Source of the DNA: Lingula anatina
Taxonomy: Eukaryota > Brachiopoda > Lingulata > Lingulida > Lingulidae
Direction: 5' to 3'
Length of the DNA: 64,000 bases
NCBI RefSeq assembly: GCF_001039355.2
Contig: NW_019775659.1
Span: 124,682 to 188,681, forward strand
The position numbers and the translations under genes are program-made. Within the stretch, counting starts at the first letter, position 1. Each line of letters starts with the position of its first letter. Positions 1 to 11,152 of this stretch are shown here, piece by piece. The notes beneath the pieces are model-generated. The model was given only the letters and a program-made list of their open reading frames with translations, searched no databases and was not told where the DNA came from.

Positions 1-387
1 TGTGGGTACCTTGCACCGCAGAGGCTTGTTAATTCTTAATTTTATTTATTGTAAAAACTTTATGGTCACCACTCCTTGTCCCTACACATACACTCCTGAC
101 AATTATTATTATAATTTTTATTATTATTACTTATTAATATTATTCACTTTCTTTTCAACGCGCGCATGGTAAATAAAATTATAGTTTAAAAATTCATAGA
201 TTAAGTGAAGCCAACGTCACTTATGATCTATATGGAACTTTAATCAGGCGTTAACGGATAAACTTCCATTTAAACAAATCAAAGGTTTAAAGCAATTAGA
301 TCACAGCACTTTCTATAATATATACCATAAAAATCACACTGGCTGACATCGCCAAGTCACTGCATGTAGTCAGTAATGAAAACTCAC
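1..387 (-). other. Start of PPAT intron 1
   Basis: AT-rich sequence downstream of the PPAT exon 1 donor on the minus strand. I see no second PPAT exon; the expected continuation with the GQESAG motif is absent. I see nothing else in it. Confidence 0.6.
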
Positions 388-512
388 CGATGTTGAAGAC
401 CCACTAGAGCAAACGCCGTCGTGTGAGCTACATCAAGCGTTGTCGGCCATTCACCGCCCGCCACCACGCCAAATACCCCACAAGCCTCTTGCAGACCCTC
501 TGCCTCCGCCAT
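388..512 (-). CDS. PPAT: PPAT, amidophosphoribosyltransferase, first coding exon (partial)
   Basis: Read on the minus strand, an ATG at 512 opens 41 codons ending at a GT donor (exon end 388, phase 2). The peptide contains ACGVFGVV, then GEWPTTLDV and ends ALVGLQH. This matches the start of glutamine PRPP amidotransferase, the first committed enzyme of de novo purine synthesis, which makes 5-phosphoribosylamine from PRPP and glutamine in the cytosol. In this family a propeptide of about 10 residues is removed to expose an N-terminal cysteine nucleophile; here Cys11 of CGVFG sits correctly. The remaining exons lie beyond the left edge, and 1-387 appears to be intron 1. The gene is divergent from PAICS, with 560 bp between the two ATGs. 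The opposite-strand ORF over 440-730 is a shadow of this exon. Confidence 0.9.
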
Positions 513-1072
513 TCAAATATCAGATCGTACAATACAACCAGCGAGAGCTTGTGTTAGCTTTCCTTTCCATTCATCTTGTTTGGAAAGCACATGGACCTTT
601 TCGGATAAGCATTAGGGGGAAAAGGATTAAATTGATGATGACAAAACCGCAAACAAAACATCCCCATACTGATCTTTTTTACTTTTGTAAACCAAATAAG
701 ATAAACTGTTGTATTTTATGGAATCAATAAATTCCAAATATTACTTGTTTGTTTCAAATGGTTTTGTTTACGTCGTAGATTTAAAACCCATCACCCCTTA
801 TCTTGGACTAGCCCGACGTTCCCACTGACCTCTTTCAGACGCACGTGGTTGAGCCCCCACTCCTGTTATTGAGTGCACTTTCGACTACAACGGCGCAAAA
901 ATTGCTGATCTGTTAGATCAAAAACGACTTTAGAGCTACGATAAGAAAATACAGATTTTTTACATAATCCAGTGGTTTATTTCGAAATCGTGGAAATTTC
1001 CAACTCGACCTTTCAAGCGTATATTGTGGCAAATAAACAACAGGATATACAGCCATAATTGAGCCGTCCAAA
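513..1072. promoter_or_regulatory. Bidirectional PPAT/PAICS promoter region
   Basis: 560 bp separate the divergent PPAT (512) and PAICS (1073) ATGs, so both promoters and 5' UTRs must lie here. A perfect CACGTG E-box is at 842-847, about 225 bp from the PAICS ATG. In vertebrates PPAT and PAICS share a short bidirectional promoter and are MYC targets; transfer of that regulation to this organism is inference. No convincing TATA box was identified for either gene. The transcription start sites cannot be placed from sequence alone. Confidence 0.7.
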
Positions 1073-3815
1073 ATGTCTGAAAAAACAGGTAAGGCATGTT
1101 TTAATTCTTTTTAAAAATAATTGAAAAGTAATTATAATTGGGACACCTTTCACTATTAATTGGCACAAAAAATCGGTTACATACAAGGGTCAGTGTTAGG
1201 TCATGATTTCCAGACACCCGACAGGTGGCGCTGAAGTTCATTCTCATGTGTCTGGTCGGTCGATTCACAAAAAGGCAACCTCACGTGGAACGTTCTATTT
1301 TTAGCGTCTTCAGCGTTATGTTTTGAGACATTGACAGCTTAACCGCCTATTATGTAAGACGATCTCTCAGCTCGTTAACACGGCCAGTACATTTAGGCTT
1401 GTACATGCGGGCTCTCGGGGCGGAAACGGTACCTCTTCTTTGTCTAGCAGATTTGGTACTAATAGTGGATCAGAAATTATATGCCTCACCCCTCAGTTTA
1501 AAATACGAGCGCATCGTGTATACATACGATGGCGGCGTCAGAAGGAGGATTTTGGTGGAGTCATAATCAAATCAACAGTCTTATCAGTGTTTGGGGCGAT
1601 GACCCCATACAAGAACAGTTAAAGAGTGACCCAAAGAGGAACATCCACGTGTTTAAGCGGATTTCTGACCGACTGCAGACGGAACATGGGGTGCACAAAT
1701 CTCCAGAGGCGTGCCGGGCTAAAATCAAGAAGCTGAAGTTCTTGTACAGGAAAACCAAAGTGCTTGGCAAGAGCAGCCACAGGTAATTAAGTTTCTCTCT
1801 CTCTCTCTTGATTGATGTGTGTGATTTAATTGTTACTTATAATGTGCCGACACCCTCACCTTTAGTGTATCCAGAAGTTTAAATGTATATAATAAATAGT
1901 TGATCTGTTTTCGTAATCCCCCACCTTGAATAATATTGTATATTTTACTATATTTCAGTGTCAGAACACAGGGAAGATTGAGATGTGAGCATTTTGAACA
2001 ACTGGACAAAATATTGGGCTCACGTCCATATAGTGTATCACCTATTTGTCTATTAAAAACAGAGCCAAATGCAGACAAAGGTATACCATATAGTCAAAGT
2101 GCAATACCCGGTAGGTCCAAAATTTGATTGAAATATTAACACTTGCTTCACTTAGTTTCAACTTCAAGTATACAGTACATGCATGAGGCCCTAAGTTGCA
2201 GAGATTAATGTTATTAATGTATTGTACTCTGACAGAACCCTAGAAATCCGGATACTTTAACAGTATTCCATACTCCCCCCACCCCCCCCCCACCCCACCC
2301 CACACACACGCACATGTGCACATTAAGCATAACATAGTATTTCTTTTTAAATTCTGAGTTTTTTTGTTTTTCTGACAGTCATAGTGTCTTAAGTAAGGTA
2401 TGTCTCAGGGTGTTATCATGTAAATGACTATGGCTGACTTTATCCATTGAAGGCTGTAAGGGAGACATCAAGTTGTATTTTCCTATCTTTCTTGCTGTAA
2501 GACTGCTTTTGGAGAATATGTACATACATGAGTGAATACTATCATGTGCGCTCTCCAGAAGGACAATATATTCCCATACAGCATCTAACTAATGAGTGGC
2601 AACAATGATTCCTACTCCTTGCTCATGACATGGATTCAATATGCACGGAGTTAATTATGTTCACAGATCAAAAATGAAAGTACAGAGAAAAATTTTGTTT
2701 TTTGTCCATATCTTTGACCATTTTGTAAACATGCTAATAAAAAAGATTGGAAGCCAAAACAGATATTTGTTTGTCATTTTTTCTTCTGTGTGTACAACAT
2801 TTCTATTTTCATTATTAAAAAAAATGTTTATAATAGTCTGTGTTACCCAATTGAATGAAAGGAAAACCCCTCAAATCAATTTCAAAGACTGAAAAAATAA
2901 AAAAGTACAACATCAGTGTGAAAAGGCCAGAGATCAAAACTACAAGAAGTGTGAGGGTCCATGGAGGTGAATGTTGGTGGTGATATTACACTTGCTTTTG
3001 ATCTATTATTTCAATCCATTAAGCCAAGATTAAAATTTAAATTTTTGTTTCTCACAAAATTCATACTTATTCACATATTTGGCATTTGTACAGTTTTTCC
3101 AACAATTTTCCTTTTTCAGATGCAGTTAAGCTTGGAAAACAGCTTAATGAGGGGAAGACCAAGATCGTGTATGAGATTACCTCACAACCAGGCAAAGTGC
3201 TACTACAATCAAAGGACAAGATCACGGCAGGAAATGCTGCTAGGCAACACGAGATGAAAGGAAAAGCTATTGTATCCACGGCAACTGCTGCTAAGGTGTT
3301 TGAGTTACTGGCTATTGCTGGTAAGGGCAGCATATGATTTTTGTTGTCGAGTGTTTTTGTCAGTTTAATGATAATTTCTGACTCCCAATGAAACCTTCGA
3401 AATGGTTCATTTTTGAATTTAATTAACCAAAGTAGAATAAATTGTCTAGATAGTTTGAAGTCTGAGCCACATTGAAATGCCTGAGAAACAAAAAGCATTG
3501 ATTCAGAAATTATGCATCATGTTACTGTGTTATGGTGACAATAACTGTTCTGGTGATATTTGTTCCGTCTGTTTGTTCCATATTTATTGTTCCCTACAGC
3601 CATTTCAACCCAGAGGCCTCATCAGGGGCACAAACAGATCTGTAAAAACATAGCCATGTAATAGCTTGTGCTCCTGATAAGGCCTCCGGTCGAAACAGCT
3701 GTAGGGCATAAACATAGATCAAACAGACTGATTTAGTTCATTTTTCTCTTTCTCTATAAGCTTCCCAGCTACCATGGGTAGAGCCCTTTTCAATACTGAA
3801 TTAAACACATATTTT

Positions 3816-3878
<63 letters not shown>

Positions 3879-6800
3879 TATATTATAATATCTCCCTTAT
3901 TAAAAGTTAAATGTTTTTTTCAGGTGTTAAGTCCCACTTCATCAAGCAACACAGTGATACAGCTTTTATTGCCGAAGCATGTGACATGATCCCTATAGAG
4001 TGGGTCACCAGGAGAGTCGCCACGGGTTCCTTTCTCAAACGTAACCCTGGGGTCACTGAGGGCTACAGGTTCTGTCCTCCTAAACTTGAAATGTTTTATA
4101 AGGTACGCATGATTTAAAAAAAAATTAAATTTTATTTATTTATTTATTTTTTAATTAGAAAAAATTATTTTGGAAACAAACTGAAAAAGCATCTATTTTC
4201 AAACATTTACAAAGATACACTGTCCTTGTTAAGATATCTCTCACCTCTTTTTTTGAAATATGTATGTACATTATGTAAAATATCCTAGTTTTTAATTTGC
4301 TTAAAAAATAATAAAAATAGAGCATGAATTTGTTTTAGTCATAATTTGAACCATAAAGGTCATTCAGAAGTTAATTAATATGCTTCTATCTGGAGTTCTG
4401 CCATATGTTGTTTTATTTAGTTATCATAGTTCCCATGGATTTAAGGGTCAAGCCTGTTTTCTAGGACGATGCTGCTGGTGACCCACAGTGGTCAAGGGAA
4501 CAGATCCTTGAGAGTAAGATGACCCATGGTGGCCTCCTTATTGGTCCAGACGAGGTGGACATGATGTCCAAGGTGACCATTTGTGTGTTTGAGATCTTGG
4601 AGAAAGCCTGGGCAACACTGGATTGCAGCCTGATAGACATGAAGATAGAGTTTGGAGTCAATAACAAGGGTATGAATTCACAGTCATAGCCAGGATAAAA
4701 TTTTGACCTGTGTAGAAAGCATTGTTGAAATGTATACAAATTTGTTAGGTACCCACACAATATATATTTTGTTGCTTCCATACAGGCTCCTGATATGAAG
4801 TCGACTCACTTTTCAGAATAATTAATCATTATGTACTTGTATAATAAACAAGACATTATTTTGAAGAATATTAGCCAAATCATTTTCTTCAAATTAAACT
4901 AGCATTTGTCATACACTTTATTTTCAATCCTGTAAATCAGGTGAGATTGTCTTGGCTGACATCATTGACAGCGACTCCTGGCGGCTGTGGCCCTCTGGTG
5001 ACAAACGCCTGATGAAGGACAAGCAGGTGTACAGAGACATGGCCGAGGTCACGGAGGAGGGACTGGCATTAGTGAAGAGAAACTTTGAGTGGGTGGCAGA
5101 AAGATTGGACGTAGGTGGAATTCTCAGATTAATTTGTTAATTTAAACTTTTAAAAACTTGGCAAATAAATACCTGTTGGAATTCACCATGATTTTAGTTG
5201 ATAATAAATAAATGTTATATTGGACAATCATTTTAGATCAGTGACTTTTAAGGTGACCTGTTATTTGAAAGAAAGTCTTGCATATGTATCTAAATGATTT
5301 TATATAAACTTAATTCATTGGGATAACATGTGATTCAAGTTTTTTCATTAGACAATGAACAATCATCCCATCCTTTAGAACATTGTACTGAGATATGTCT
5401 TTTTAGTAAAATTACTCAGTTTTGACATTTGCTTTAATATTTTTAGCATTTGACCCCAAAGCCAAACTGCAGAGCAGTGGTCTTTATGGGTTCTCCCTCG
5501 GATTTTGCCTTTAGTCAGAAGATAGCTGAAACTTGTCAAAAATATGGCCTCCCATGTGAGATGAGGGTTTCGTCTGCTCACAAAGGGACGGATGAGACCT
5601 TGAACATTTTGGCTCAATATGAAGGTAATGTAGTTTGGTTAAATTTAGTTTGGGGTCATTGTGCAAATTTGTTTGACTTAAGTATTGAAATTGGTTGTAA
5701 TGAAATGTAACAACTTTGTTTCATTTCCTTGATTTGACTTCATCAATTATGCATGTCTAGTTGATTTTTCATAGTTAAAAAATCTTGAAAAAAAAAATTG
5801 GTGTTTAAATGTGTCAGAATATAATGGTTTTGATGGTAATTATTGGTCCTGTAGAAAAAACACTAATTAACCTATTTTAGTACTTATTGCTCACTGTTGA
5901 ATGAAAGGTGAAAATGTCCATACTTAGTCCATGAGGAGTAAATAGGCTACAACTCCAGTTATAGAGTACATAAATTACACTTCACAAATATCACATTTCA
6001 GGTGAAAATATCCCCACTGTGTTTATAGCAGTGGCTGGCAGAAGCAATGGTCTTGGTCCAGTCTTGTCTGGCAATGCCAGCTGGCCAGTCATCAACTGCC
6101 CACCCATTAAGGCTGATTGGGGGAATGAAGATGTTTGGTCATCTTTGAGGCTGCCTTCTGGTAAGTTACACTTTTACAAGGAAAATTATTCTCTAAAGGT
6201 TGAAATTGACATTAGAGTGATATTTATTTACATATTACTTCTATATTTGTGAGTTTTATTTGATTTTCTGATTGATTATATTCTGTATCTATAAAGTTAA
6301 AGGGATAATAACTCTTCGTATGAGATCTATATTTCACAATAAACACATTGTGAATAACTCATAGAAATATAATATATTATGTTTGACCACAAAAACAGCA
6401 GTTATAGCTATTATTCTGATATCTGAGCTTGTCTTTAGACCACGTGACCCCCATTGATGGCTATACTCTGTTAAAATCTCTTAAGAGATTTTAACAAAAA
6501 ATTAAACTTTTTAGAAAAAAACCAGGGACTAACTTTGAATGTTAAAATGGATTCATTAACCATTGGTAAGTATGGGAAAATTGTTGTTTACTCCAGGAAA
6601 ATTCATTTTTTGGCCGAAACGAGGAGTTATTATACCTTTAAATACATAAGTTCAGGGGGAGAGGGGAGGGTAAGGGCAATATTTTTCCCTTAAGGGTTTC
6701 CCTCTTTTCCTCCTTTTGAAGTGTAAAGAAAGTCTAGAGAGATTTTTGCAGTTAAGAAATTCTTGCTTTAAATTTTCTGTGATAGGATTAGGAACATATA

Positions 6801-7116
6801 CAGAGAAGCGTCCTTCCTTTACCCCTTGTACTCCGTTTTTAATTGGTCATGGTGCAAAATGTACCATTTATTCATTTTTGGAAAAATGCTTTGCCAAATA
6901 ATATTTGTGATAGTAACTTTCTTCTTTAAATTTTCCATTTCAGGTCTTGGCTGTTCAACAGTGATATCTCCCGAGGCTGCAGGTTTGATGGCGGCACAGA
7001 TAATGTCCCTTCACGACCACTTAATCTGGTCCCGCCTACGCGCTAACAAACTCAACACCTGGTTGGGCCTCAAAAAGGTGGACAAAAAGTGTCGCACCGA
7101 GCAGACTGTGGAATAG
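1073..7116 (+). CDS. PAICS: PAICS, SAICAR synthetase / AIR carboxylase, complete
   Basis: Eight exons with consistent phases: 1073-1088, 3120-3320, 3924-4102, 4465-4669, 4941-5110, 5447-5624, 6002-6160 and 6944-7116 (stop TAG). They give 1281 nt and 426 aa, against about 425 for the vertebrate enzyme. Residues 1-257 are SAICAR synthetase, with EGKTKIVYE near the start, then [23 protein letters not shown] and [12 protein letters not shown]. Residues 258-426 are AIR carboxylase, with [16 protein letters not shown] and [19 protein letters not shown]. The domain boundary falls exactly on the exon 5/6 junction. The protein performs AIR carboxylation and SAICAR formation in cytosolic purine synthesis and in vertebrates forms an octamer. 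PPAT, encoded divergently next to it, acts in the same pathway. The five-residue first exon MSEKT carries the start. No break was seen. Confidence 0.96.
1529..2127 (+). CDS. Myb/SANT-like (trihelix) domain module nested in PAICS intron 1
   Basis: Exon A is 1529-1782, with its ATG in a CpG-containing stretch and a GT donor. It joins in phase to an exon B starting at 1959 after a CAG acceptor. The joined peptide has [17 protein letters not shown], then [20 protein letters not shown], and in exon [16 protein letters not shown]. This is the pattern of Myb/SANT-like DNA-binding domains: tryptophan-led helices followed by an 'F..LD.ILG.RP' tail. Exon B either reads through to a TGA at 2127 (140-aa protein; AATAAA signals near 2734 and 2893) or is spliced at the GTATAC donor after 2080. 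The second option leaves phase 1, the phase of PAICS exon 2. It may be a nested gene or an alternative 5' end of PAICS. The domain call is fairly firm; the gene structure is not. Confidence 0.65.
2128..3119 (+). other. Remainder of PAICS intron 1
   Basis: AT-rich intron with a C-rich tract at about 2274-2305 and possible AATAAA signals near 2734 and 2893. These could serve as the 3' end of a nested Myb/SANT transcript. No further exon was recognised. Confidence 0.5.
3567..3728. mobile_element. Foldback (MITE-like) element in PAICS intron 2
   Basis: About 162 bp in which the left half is an imperfect inverted copy of the right half. GTCTGTTTG...CCCTACAG on the left pairs with CTGTAGGGC...CAAACAGAC on the right, and GAGGCCTCATCAGG pairs with CCTGATAAGGCCTC. 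Arms are about 70 bp with a short loop. It has no coding capacity and reads as a non-autonomous foldback element. The family was not identified. Confidence 0.7.
3818..3874. repeat. (AT)n microsatellite
   Basis: An uninterrupted alternating AT tract just upstream of PAICS exon 3, ending about 50 bp before its acceptor. Confidence 0.9.
6297..6641. mobile_element. MITE family 1, copy 1, in PAICS intron 7
   Basis: 345 bp with terminal inverted repeats: the left end TTAAAGGGATAATAACTC is mirrored at the right end (GAGTTATTATACCTTTAA). Both ends carry TTAA, which could be the target site. The interior has a perfect 26-bp palindrome at 6470-6495 (core CTCTTAAGAG) and a CACGTG at about 6440-6445. 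A second full-length copy lies inverted at 56475-56818 and a degenerate fragment near 59035-59204. No ORF is present, so it is a non-autonomous DNA element; the TTAA ends suggest, but do not prove, piggyBac-type mobilisation. Confidence 0.75.
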
Positions 7117-8360
7117 CCAGTTACTTTGTGTGGGAGTAAAGATGGCTGAAATATGCAGGAGGGGGCAATGAAATTTTTAAATATATTCATCGAATCTCAA
7201 GCTGGAGCATTGCACAACGTTTAAGTGTCTGTAACATTACCAAAGAATGCTATTTGAAGATGGGTTGGGTTCAGTTTTAACTGTGGGGAAATTATAATGG
7301 ACATATTCTGGCAACAGGTGATATTCCATATTGGACATGAAGAGCGATGTTATTAGCTGATATTTTCTGTGCACTTTATATTTGTATGGATTGCACTTGA
7401 TTTAGTGTTGTAACTTCTGTGGGGCATAATAACTGCATTATTTAGATTTTTTATTGAATATGTTTGCTTTTTACAATTTTGTTATTTTCTACTGAGCTTG
7501 AAAATAATTTTTCTTATTTGCTTTTGATAACACTTGCTTTTTGCTAGTTGTGGCTCGTAACTAAATATTAATTGGTTGGTTTGTTTTGGATTTTGTTTCT
7601 TTCTGTTTGTAGAGACAGGAACTTTGTAGTGGCAGGGACACTGTAAACTGCTCATTACTTTCAAGATCAAGTTTTTAGTCTCTGTCAGCTGGGAAAAAAT
7701 GTGCAGCAATATTTAGTCAAGGATACTAGCCATTCCAATTCTAATCAATTTGACTAGCTCTAAGAACACTAAATGTGCCATAAGTAATGCTTTTTGTGAC
7801 TACAAAAAAGTAAGAAAAGACTTGATGGTGATACTGTATTACAGTAGGTATGTCAGTATTTGGCAGTTTTGAAACATTCCATGAACCACCCATTTACATT
7901 TAATGAATTGTCTCGAGTTTTTGGACCAAAGTGTGGCTTGATTTACTTGGATTTAGAATTTCCCTTATACTAACAATTAAACCACGGCTAGCGCGTAGAA
8001 CAAAAGACTGGGCCGTGCTGTATTCGACATACAAGCACGTCATGTACGAGTGCGTTCCACGGTCTGTTGCACTACTAGTGTAGTAGCCAATCAAAGACCA
8101 TGGTTTAAGCCAGATACAACACTCGTCGCCGAGCTGTACGTGAAAATTACTCGTGTATTGTCTCGCCTGCGGCTCGCCAATACACTCGTAATATTTCACG
8201 TACAGCTCGGCGACTCGTATTGTATCTATCACATAAGATTAGTTGAGCACTTTTATAATAATTGTAATTTGGATTGGAACTAACAAATATTGTAGAACTT
8301 TAAATGCACAAAAAGAGTGCTAGTCTGATCACTTCTAGAATAAAATACATACAAACAACA
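7117..8360 (+). other. PAICS 3' UTR and convergent poly(A) region
   Basis: Sequence after the PAICS stop has no further exon. The first plus-strand AATAAA I find is at 8339-8344. A minus-strand AATAAA (TTTATT on plus, 8368-8373) lies within 30 bp and would serve the converging kinase gene. The UTR includes the GC-rich hairpin element at 7978-8226. Confidence 0.5.
7978..8226. mobile_element. Foldback element with long GC-rich hairpin
   Basis: A strong inverted repeat spans 8113-8226. GTCGCCGAGCTGTACGTGAA on the left arm recurs as its reverse complement on the right arm, with arms of about 48 bp and only a few mismatches, and a loop that is itself partly palindromic (CTCGCCTGCGGCTCGC). An outer repeat, TTAAACCACGG at about 7978 against CCATGGTTTAA near 8099-8108, frames the left part. 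Base composition is clearly more GC-rich than the flanks. It probably represents a foldback or MITE-like insertion in the PAICS 3' UTR. Confidence 0.65.
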
Positions 8361-11152
8361 CTTATATTTTATTACTTTCAGTCACAGAAGCAAAGTGCAA
8401 TAACAACACTTGTGCGTGTAATATGTAACTGGCCACAATAAGAGACGCTACTGGAATTTCTATAATAAATAGCAAACTTCGATTCTAAATTTACAGAATT
8501 TTCAGTCTTGCACATGGGAAATAAATTGGTATCCTTGATAAGGCATATCTGAACTCTCATCCTGCCTGCATTATCCTTTCGGTAAATACAAACATACTGG
8601 TTCAAACATTTCAGTGCTCCTGTGCAATTTGAACAGATAAAACAGTAATATATCTAATGTATAAATATTTTTCAAAATGTCATGGAACTGAATTTGAGGG
8701 TTTTTAAAACAAATACACAATTTCACAGTAAGGCAATAAACCTATTCAAGTTAATACGAGACAAACCTACAAAAACCATAGGCACAATATCAATAAATCC
8801 TCGTGAAGAAGTCTAAAATGGTCCAAAGATGCTTAACTTTTACATTACATGCGTAACATATCATATAAAATCAGTAAAAATAAATCTGATGATAAGTCTA
8901 AAACTCACTGACTAAAATCTAGTCACACATTATAAACATAACATTGCTGTAGCTTTACATGTCTGTACAACATGGATCAATGTAAAAAGCTTTGTTTCCA
9001 AGTGTATTTTGTCTTCAAAGACTATAATTACCAACACCCCTATAAGGGTGCCCAAATACAAAAGTTGCAGCACTGAGACTATATGGTCCTAAAATAATAT
9101 TTTACTGTCTTGATGGCAGGCAAACAATGCTGATTATTATACAAACAAAGACACGTAAGACAACAGATCACAGGTCATATATTATATAAAACAACATAAG
9201 CAAAATTAAACTGGCAGATAATGAGACAGATATTGAATTTATATATAATTTTTTTCTTGTTTTAACAAGTTAAAACTTGTTAGAGACAGACAATCCATTT
9301 CTGAGACTCGATAAAATGCTGAGAAGTTTTCCTTGGTTTCTTGCACAGAGCAGACCTCAAGCAGCATCGTCTTCTATGCTTTACAATTGTAAATCTAAAG
9401 ACAAAATAACATCCACTTTTACAAATTATACAATAAGGGTATATTACATCCACGGCTGACAAAAGCCTGCTATGTACATATTGCACTTGGAGTATGCGAG
9501 ATTCTTCAACTTTGAACTGTCATGTCATTGTTAAATACATCCTGGTGGGTACATTGAGTACTTTGAGGTACATGCACATAAGAGGCACTGCCAAACAATT
9601 CTTGGTTGATACGGAAAACAATTCTGAAGATCCTCAAAATTAGATAAATTTTCTTCACTGAGGTAGAACTTTTTGGAAACAGCAGGACATTCTGGTACCT
9701 GAAACTTAGGAAGGCTGACTTAATTCTTCATAGTTTTAGTAGTAGGAAGCATCTTCATAAGTCTCACTCTAATGTCTGTGTATAATGTATTTAAAGTAAT
9801 TGTGATGAAAATACCTTCCCAGAGTGATTTCAAAGATCAAAGTGTAAGTGTTTACTTTGGAGTCATAATAGTTGCAAAAAACATGCAAAGAGCTTTTCAA
9901 AGATTAGAAAAAAAGCTCCCAAAAAGGTTGCAATGATGAAGAGTGAGGTACCCTCACTGCCAGAGTGTTCTCTCTTCAGCGGAGGCCCCAGCTTTCTTTA
10001 ATCATAGCCTTCATTTAAATGGAGAAAAAGCTTTGATTCTCTTTGAAATCTAGCACACATTGCAAAATGTAAGTTTAGCTGTACTGCTTCTGTCTCAGTT
10101 GTGCATCAACTTGTGTCAGTTTGATTTCTACCCTGCAATCCTCCTGGTGAAAATAAAAAGTGATTAGCAAGACTTAAAGCTTTGCCTATACCCCATGAAG
10201 TGCAAATTTTTTTTAAAATTGCAAAAGCACTTGTCATTGAAAGCTGACACTTATAATGGACACTTAGGTATAAGATTTTCCTAGGCTGCAAATCTGACTC
10301 TTGGTCATCCAAATTTTACCCAGAGATTTTATCAAGACCACTTGAACATATTGCCACAATATATACTACTCTAAGATGTAGCTTTGTTTGTATGGCAGTG
10401 CACATCAACTTCTAATTAAATATAATATCCGAAGTGTGTAAATATTTTTACATGTTATTTTACAACATGAGTTAATACTGCTCAACTCCATTCACCGGTT
10501 CAGTTTCCTTCTTATAAACATAGTACCTAAAACGAGCACTGCCTTCTGCTACATTCTACAAATGATTTTGCTATCATTTTATTCTACACATCATTATTCA
10601 TCATTTATGCCTGAAAGGCATAGAGGCCATGAGCAGTCCCTACAAATTCAACAGAGGACCAACTACATTCACAAACTTTTTACATTTCAAAATTCAGTAC
10701 TTCATCAAAGTAAAAATATCATGTTACCGTACTTGAGTATGATACAAACCTCTCAGTTCAAAGGCTTTTAATTCAATGAATTTGCTTGTCAACAGGTTTA
10801 ATAACTTTCACCTTTTCAGTTTACAGAGAGGTCTCTTCCAGCTATATTAGTTACATTTGGTAAATCAAACAGACATCAAGCCAGATAAAGGCTCAGTCAT
10901 TCATCAGTCCAAATAGATATACAAGGGTTGTTTTAATTTCCGAAATTTTTCTAAATTAAATTTGACTTTGTGTGACATTATTCATAAAGGTACCAACAAT
11001 TGGTGCCTTCATCCTATTTGTTACATTATGTTAGAACATTACATTTGAACTGAGACATTTGTATCTTACAAAAGTACCAGTCATAAAATATCTTTTTCCT
11101 CAATTAAGACATGTTGTAAAATAACTTAATTATGGTAGTCTTAATAAAAGAC
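8345..11152 (-). other. Probable long 3' UTR of the DCLK gene
   Basis: 2.8 kb of AT-rich, exonless sequence lies downstream of the DCLK stop codon. A minus-strand AATAAA (plus 8368-8373) near its end makes one long 3' UTR plausible. I see no ORF or RNA gene here. Long 3' UTRs are common in neuronal cytoskeletal genes, but the extent is inferred. Confidence 0.45.

Noticed and set aside
440-730. 96-aa plus-strand ORF
   Set aside because: It starts at TTG and overlaps PPAT exon 1, which on the other strand has a recognisable protein, an ATG and a splice donor.
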